Positions 34,501 to 39,088 of a stretch of 39,088 nt of DNA are shown in pieces (position 1 is the stretch's first letter; each line of letters begins with the position of its first letter). The notes beneath the pieces were generated by a model. That model saw nothing but the letters and a program-made list of their open reading frames with translations. It made no database searches and was not told the DNA's origin. Source of the stretch: Apostichopus californicus (taxonomy: Eukaryota; Echinodermata; Holothuroidea; Aspidochirotida; Stichopodidae); the NCBI GenBank assembly GCA_020650975.1, contig JAIPMN010000424.1, positions 9,212 through 48,299 of the forward strand, given 5' to 3'. The translations under genes were made by a program, and so were the position numbers.

Positions 34501-37500
34501 GCCGTTCTACAAAACCTTGCAGGGTTTCTGTAGTTAGTTTCATTGCACTTGTAGATATGTTTGCTGATGAGAAAAACTTCTCAGCTACCTTAGGCTAGAA
34601 TAGAAAAGGAGAAAACAAGAATGACATGTAAGCAAACTTACAAACAATTCTTTTTCAATGACAAACAAAATCCAATTCCATATTTTACAATAGGATCTGT
34701 GTTGAAATTCAAAAGCAGGTGGTGGTGGTTAGGGGGGGGGGGAGGGGATGGCTAGGGGTATTGTAAATTGACCTCCAGAAAACCAAACAAAGACTGTTCA
34801 ACAACATCTGATGTAATTGATATTGTGGTTGCATAAATGACCTTTGAAGAAACTTATGTGATTAGGCTGTAGCACAAAGAAGAAACAAATGCAGAAGAAT
34901 AGAATCAAATAACCAACTCCATGGCTGAAGTCTGGCAGATTCTATTTCTCATAAACACTTGTCCTTTGTCTTGCATTTAGTTGTTGTGAATAATAGTTGA
35001 AATAAACTGAACACGAATCAAAACGAAGGACCACAAGGGAGCAGGACGAGAAACGACTGGCATCTACGACCAAGGCAAGGACGAAATAATCTTTTACTTA
35101 CATCGTCTTCAGCAAAGACCGATAATCCCAGAAATGAGCCAAGTAGAGAAATTTTCTCCACTTCTCTTCCTGCACTGCTGGTGATTGGCTTAGGAAGCCA
35201 ACAACTTGTTTGAGTCATCTATAAGAACGGAGAGCATCGAATGATTTACATTGACAGAAAATTATATCCAAGGAAAACAAAAACAATTAAAAAAAAAACA
35301 CTTGTACAATACAGTAAATTGCAAAATGTTCACAAATAGTGGTGTACTGAATTGGATTGGCCACATGGTAAAACCAAGGTTTAATTCCAGAAAGATAGAG
35401 TTGTTCAAGCATCAAGAACATGTGTTGTTTTGTATTATTTTGTATTATTTGTATCATTTCTAATTGTCAATTGCGCCATGAACATTCTTTGAGTGGTGTG
35501 TGCCCATTATAAGTCGTATTATTATGTGTAAACTTCAGTGAGAAGACTGGTCTCAATTCATGTTTAAACTTCCTATGTTGAGAGTTGCTTGTATTTCATG
35601 TGACAGCTTTGCATTTAGTCTCACTGTTTACATTTAACTACAATCAAGTATAAATCAAATATGTTATAAACAAGGTGCTCAGATAATAAAATAGTCAAGT
35701 TTACTTCAGGTACCTATTTATTTCATAATTTAATATAATGGTAATCTAATGTTTATTTTCATAATAATATAATATCCACAAGTTAGTTAACATGAGAACA
35801 ACTACAAATTGAACAGACACTTGATTTCTGCGGTTATGACTTAAATTACTTTTAATCAAAAGACCTCTTTAGTTGACCATGCTCAAAGGGTAGCGGTCAG
35901 CACTGTGTAAAACATAGGGGAAATACAAGATTGCATATACGTCAACACTGTGTAAAACAGTGGATATACTTACAAGATTGCATATAGGTCTGAAATTATC
36001 CACTTTGATTTTGCACAGCTCTCTCAGAACCTGTAAGAATTATGACAGCAAATGTTCAACCTGAGGATCATGGGTCTAGCAAAGTGCGATGATCTTAGGG
36101 AGTAGCATACAGAACGAGAGAGATGAAGGAAGGGGAGAGGATAAGGGGAAGATGGAAATGGAAGAGGGAAGGGGAGAGGAAAGAGGCAGAGGGAAGTCAG
36201 AGGATGAGGGACAGAGGGAAGGGGAAAAGGGAAAGAGGGACATAGTTTGCCCAGGTGCGGTATGTAAAAGGTCATGAAATATTTATGAGTGGGTCTCGCT
36301 TCTCATTCCAATAAAGTTATATCACACATATATTCATATAATGTTGAGTTTGTGCTGAATGTATATAAATGTAATGCATAACCTTGTTGCCTGGGCTGGT
36401 AAAGGCATAGCTTTCAAAGATTACACTTGGTCATGGTCAATAATTTACATACCAGTGATTCAGGCAACAAATAGTTGATCAATGTCAGCATCCAGCTATG
36501 AAACTAGAACTTGTAGTTAACTCTGATTGTCAATGGGAAACAACAATGCTGAAGGACCACATTGATTGATCAACGTCACTATACCATCCAACTATAAATA
36601 AACTGTTTGCGACTCACATTGATTGAAAGCACATTACTGTATGATAATATAACCGCCATGATGGTTCATTGACACACCAAAGAGTAAAGCAACGGCATGC
36701 TGAGCTACACGCAACTTGGATTTAAACCTTGCAGGTGGAAAACTTGATGATAAAACAGATGATGCAGGGTTTACTTACTAGAAGAGGAGGATTAAACTCA
36801 TCACTGGTCAGAGAACACCGTTGCATAGTCTGCACAAGTCCTAAGATGACAGGCTCAAATATCTGCAAAGAAATTACAAACAGTGAGAAAAAACTTCATT
36901 TTATGATAAGCCAGCAGACAGAAATGTGACTAAACCTTTTACTGAGCTTCAAAGAAGAAATAACATCCTAAAGAACTGGAATAAGCAAAACACTGAATTT
37001 ATTGTTTGAAAATTCACTTCCAACAAGAATTGTGAATACCTTATGTATTGGTAAAAGCAAGAGGAAAGCTTCCTATTTACTGGTTTCTCATGGAATGACA
37101 ACATTTAAATTAAGGTCATTTCTCTTGTTGAATTTACGGTAGCTGATATGTTAATAACAACAAGTTTTATGAGAATCATTTAGGAAATGAATATTATCCT
37201 GAACCACTGGTCTACTTCTTGATCCTGACCCCTGCTACTGGTTCATAGTTTAGTTTAGTTTAGAAACCCTAGGATCAGGAAGCCTTACAGTAGCTTATTT
37301 GAGACCCTATCCATGTTGATCATGAATATGCAACAGGTTCCATCAAATCAGATGAGGCAAATTACCTATAATATTTGCCTGTAGATTTCAATGTAAAAGT
37401 TAAAACAATTAATCCACCTTGACAAACACTAACAAAAGGCCTGGACAGTGGAACTGAAAGTTTGATCATCCTTGGTTTCTATGACAACTAAGATTGTGAA

Positions 37501-39088
37501 TATCTCAGAAATCCATTCAAAACTCACCACTGCAAAACCATTGTTGTCATGAGAAGAATTTACCACCAGCTCCACCAGGAAACTGTCTGGAATGTCTTGT
37601 GTGAGGAGTAACGGAAGCAGCAGTGAAGGCTGGGAGTTATTTCTAAAAGACAAGAACAACAAAAATAATGAAATAATGCTTGAACCTAAATGGTACCAAG
37701 TGTAAACCATGTGTTTTTATTTACCATTAATCATACAGCTTCCTTATCTTCCTTTTCATTTCATACGCAGGTCAGAGTAACTCTACAAAATCCAGGAAAT
37801 CTCCAAACCTTTGACATGTTTAGATTCAATCAATTAATTGTGATGCTGATAAACCTGTCATTGACAATTGAGTTGAATACAATCCACTTATTACCATTGA
37901 CTGTTAGAAATTGTATTCAGGAATCTCTAACCAAATCTTGGAGGGATTGGACAGTACATAATATAGTAGATAAAAGTAAAACACAATATTGCTTTCACTG
38001 TTTAAAATAAGGCTTTTTGGTGGAATTTTAAGCTCACTGGTCACACTTTAGCAATTACAAGCTTTCTATTTACTTAACTGATATAGTTTTTCACATAAAA
38101 CAAGCTAGAAAGACTTAGCTTCAAAATATCTTAAACTGAATTCACATTTCTGCTACAATTCTAATGAAAACAGAATAGCATCATTTTGTCCATCTGCATG
38201 AACCTGATACTGATGTTTTATAAGCTACTTGATGTAGGAACTCGGCATGTATGTTGTGAATAGATCAGTAGGTAAACTAGTAACCAATCACCACACCGAG
38301 CAGACTGGTGGGTAAACTAGCAACCAATCACCATAACAAGCAGACTGTTAGGAAAACTAGTAACCAATCACTGCACCGAGCAGACTGGTAGGTACAATAG
38401 TAACTAATCACCGCACCGAGCAGACCAGTGGGTAAACTAGTAACCGATCACCACACCGAGCAGACCGGTAGGTATAATAGTAACCAATCACCATACTGAG
38501 CAGACCGGTAGGTATAATAGTAACCAATCACCGTACCGAGCAGACCGGTGGGTAAACTAGTAACCGATCACCACACCGAGCAGACCGGTAGGTATAATAG
38601 TAACCAATCACCGTACCGAGCAGACCGGTGGGTAAACTAGTAACCGATCACCACACCAAGCAGACCGGTAGGTATAATAGTAACCAATCACCGTACCGAG
38701 CAGACCAGTGGGTAAACTAGTAACTGATCACCACACCGAGCAGACCGGTAGGTATAATAGTGACCAATCACTGTACCGAGCAGACCGGTGGGTAAACTAG
38801 TAACCGATCACCACACCAAGCAGACCGGTAGGTATAATAGTAACCAATCACTGTACCGAGCAGACCGGTAGGTAAACTAGTAACCAATCAATACACAGAG
38901 CAGACTGGTGGGTACAATACACCACACTGACGAGTTCAATGTGAGTACTAGGTTAATGGTGGCAGACTGATGGGTAAACTAGTAACCAATCACTACACAG
39001 AGCAGACTGGTCGGTAAAATACACCACACTGACGGGTTCAATGTGAGTACTAGGTTAATGATGGCATGTTTCTCTTACCTTGGCTGTG
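21780..39088 (-). CDS. UBE4B: UBE4B, U-box ubiquitin ligase/E4 factor (Ufd2 family), 3' two thirds; 5' part outside window
   Basis: Exons on the minus strand: 39088-39079 (partial), 37642-37528, 36862-36779, 36030-35974, 35218-35102, 34594-34496, 34033-33920, 32584-32495, 31626-31521, 30883-30645, 29127-29000, 28016-27918, 26792-26672, 26235-26118, 25517-25391, 25107-24960, 24271-24137, 23782-23591, 23300-23126, 22529-22383 and 21850-21780 (TGA 21782-21780). All join in frame to about 829 residues; human UBE4B has about 1,300. Landmarks match the Ufd2 core: FAEDD before the core helices, [81 protein letters not shown] and KYGFDPKK, then the U-box. The family elongates ubiquitin chains (E4) and acts as an E3. 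UBE4B rather than UBE4A is supported by the core and the U-box ([20 protein letters not shown]). Confidence 0.96.
22540..22751. repeat. 56-bp tandem repeat, about 3.8 copies, directly upstream of the U-box exon
   Basis: AATAAACAAAG starts recur at 22585, 22641 and 22697, with a shorter copy from about 22540. Read in the gene's direction, each unit holds CCTAAT followed by a T-rich tract. The distal edge carries TTGGTAAGTG, a near-perfect 5' splice site motif. The array ends about 10 bases from the acceptor at 22530. Confidence 0.9.
24724..24950. repeat. Compound AGT/AAT trinucleotide satellite in a UBE4B intron
   Basis: Runs of (AGT)n and (AAT)n alternate over about 190 bases, then AGGAGGAGG. 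It begins about 10 bases past the donor of the exon ending at 24960. Apparent long valine- or threonine-rich frames across it are repeat artefacts. Confidence 0.95.
27012..27305 (-). mobile_element. Palindromic non-autonomous element, copy B, in a UBE4B intron
   Basis: This is the inverted counterpart of the element at 6231-6986 without the nested MITE. It starts GTTCATTCATAC (27012), and GTATGAATGAAC follows at about 27189-27200. Then come 46-bp inverted arms, 27201-27246 and 27260-27305, around a 13-base loop. The arms differ at one position (CATGATT versus CAGGATT). Confidence 0.85.
27550..27790. repeat. Two-copy direct repeat of about 122 bp in a UBE4B intron
   Basis: TTAGTTAACCTAACAACTTC occurs at about 27556 and 27678, each followed by ACCACTTAAGGGACCACAGA and a near-identical stretch through CACAACTGCTAAAACT. 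The second copy ends about 130 bases from the donor of the exon ending at 27918. Confidence 0.85.
28018..28373. repeat. Tandem repeat of 113-122 bp, 3 copies, copying a splice-acceptor region
   Basis: Copies begin at about 28018, 28140 and 28253. In gene direction each contains TTTACTAATTTCCTGTCTGA followed by CCCTTTC-type pyrimidines. Only the copy next to the exon ends in AG (28017-28018); the others read AC at that place. The array touches the exon starting at 28016. Confidence 0.9.
29690..30622. repeat. 28-bp minisatellite, about 33 copies, in a UBE4B intron
   Basis: The unit is about ACAGACTGATTTATTCTAAG plus CTTTAAAC. Some copies lack the CTTTAA part, giving shorter spacing. Many carry the HindIII-like AAGCTT. 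The array ends about 22 bases from the donor of the exon ending at 30645. Confidence 0.95.
31700..31890. repeat. Approximately 60-bp tandem repeat, about 3 copies
   Basis: CCCTATTCCATATACCAT and AACTTGCTCTTTATTTAAGT recur with about 60-base spacing. It lies in the intron about 75 bases upstream of the acceptor of the exon starting at 31626. Confidence 0.85.
32693..32696. other. Assembly gap (four N) in a poly-C run
   Basis: NNNN is flanked by C-runs and followed by an A-run. It lies in an intron and does not affect coding sequence. The length is probably arbitrary. Confidence 0.95.
32974..33066. repeat. 20-bp tandem repeat, about 5 copies
   Basis: The unit ATAGACATAGATAGCTACAT is repeated almost perfectly, so the array is probably young. 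It lies inside a UBE4B intron. Confidence 0.95.
36110..36245. repeat. Purine-rich (GGGGAAGRG) low-complexity tract
   Basis: A GA-rich stretch lies about 80 bases upstream of the acceptor of the exon starting at 36030. In gene direction it is a long pyrimidine tract. Open frames through it are not coding. Confidence 0.85.
38262..39065. repeat. 40-bp minisatellite with an 80-bp higher-order unit, about 18 copies
   Basis: The basic unit is CAGACCGGTAGGTATAATAG plus TAACCAATCACCGTACCGAG. From about 38421 to 38860, units of the GGTATAATAG/CAATCACCGTAC kind mostly alternate with GGTAAACTAG/CGATCACCACAC units, giving an 80-bp period. The last part (38900-39065) holds two longer units containing a GAGTTCAATGTGAGTACTAG-type insert. 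The array ends about 10 bases from the donor of the partial UBE4B exon. Confidence 0.95.

Noticed and set aside
37690-38010. 106-codon plus-strand open frame
   Set aside because: It lies in a UBE4B intron on the opposite strand, has no recognised domain and ordinary length for AT-rich DNA.

Overview
The window is a gene-rich piece of an invertebrate animal nuclear genome. Genes are split by many spliceosomal introns with clean GT-AG junctions, there are no operons or ribosome binding sites, the DNA is AT-rich, and tRNA-derived SINEs, hAT-type elements and minisatellites fill the gaps. Protein similarity fits a non-vertebrate bilaterian. A marine deuterostome such as an echinoderm is my guess, but the sequence does not settle it.

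Layout, left to right. (1) 313-2368, plus strand: the last three coding exons of a multi-pass membrane protein, possibly XK-related. (2) 4974-7942, minus strand: a complete four-exon EFHD1/EFHD2 (swiprosin) gene with two canonical EF-hands. (3) 9860-15756, plus strand: a complete eight-exon PINK1 mitochondrial kinase gene, head-to-head with EFHD across about 1.9 kb. (4) 15757-21779: a repeat-rich intergenic stretch with fold-back repeats, tRNA-derived SINEs and an approximately 77-bp minisatellite. (5) 21780-39088, minus strand: the last 20 complete exons and part of one more of UBE4B, the U-box E4/E3 ubiquitin ligase of the Ufd2 family, tail-to-tail with PINK1. Its 5' part lies beyond the right edge. 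All splice phases were checked by hand and join in frame.

Functionally, PINK1 (mitochondrial damage sensing, ubiquitin phosphorylation) lies beside UBE4B (ubiquitin chain elongation) and an EF-hand protein whose vertebrate relatives include a mitochondrial member. From memory, human EFHD2, PINK1 and UBE4B all lie on 1p36, so this looks like retained ancestral linkage rather than a functional cluster.

The most unusual signal is not a gene. Tandem arrays sit right against splice sites in many introns. In at least three of them the repeat unit copies the branch-point plus pyrimidine-tract part of the neighbouring 3' splice site but not its AG. Other highlights are a hAT relic with 6-bp target duplications in PINK1 intron 1, a palindromic element present in two inverted copies (one split by a nested hAT-like MITE), and a long acidic insert in the PINK1 N-lobe.
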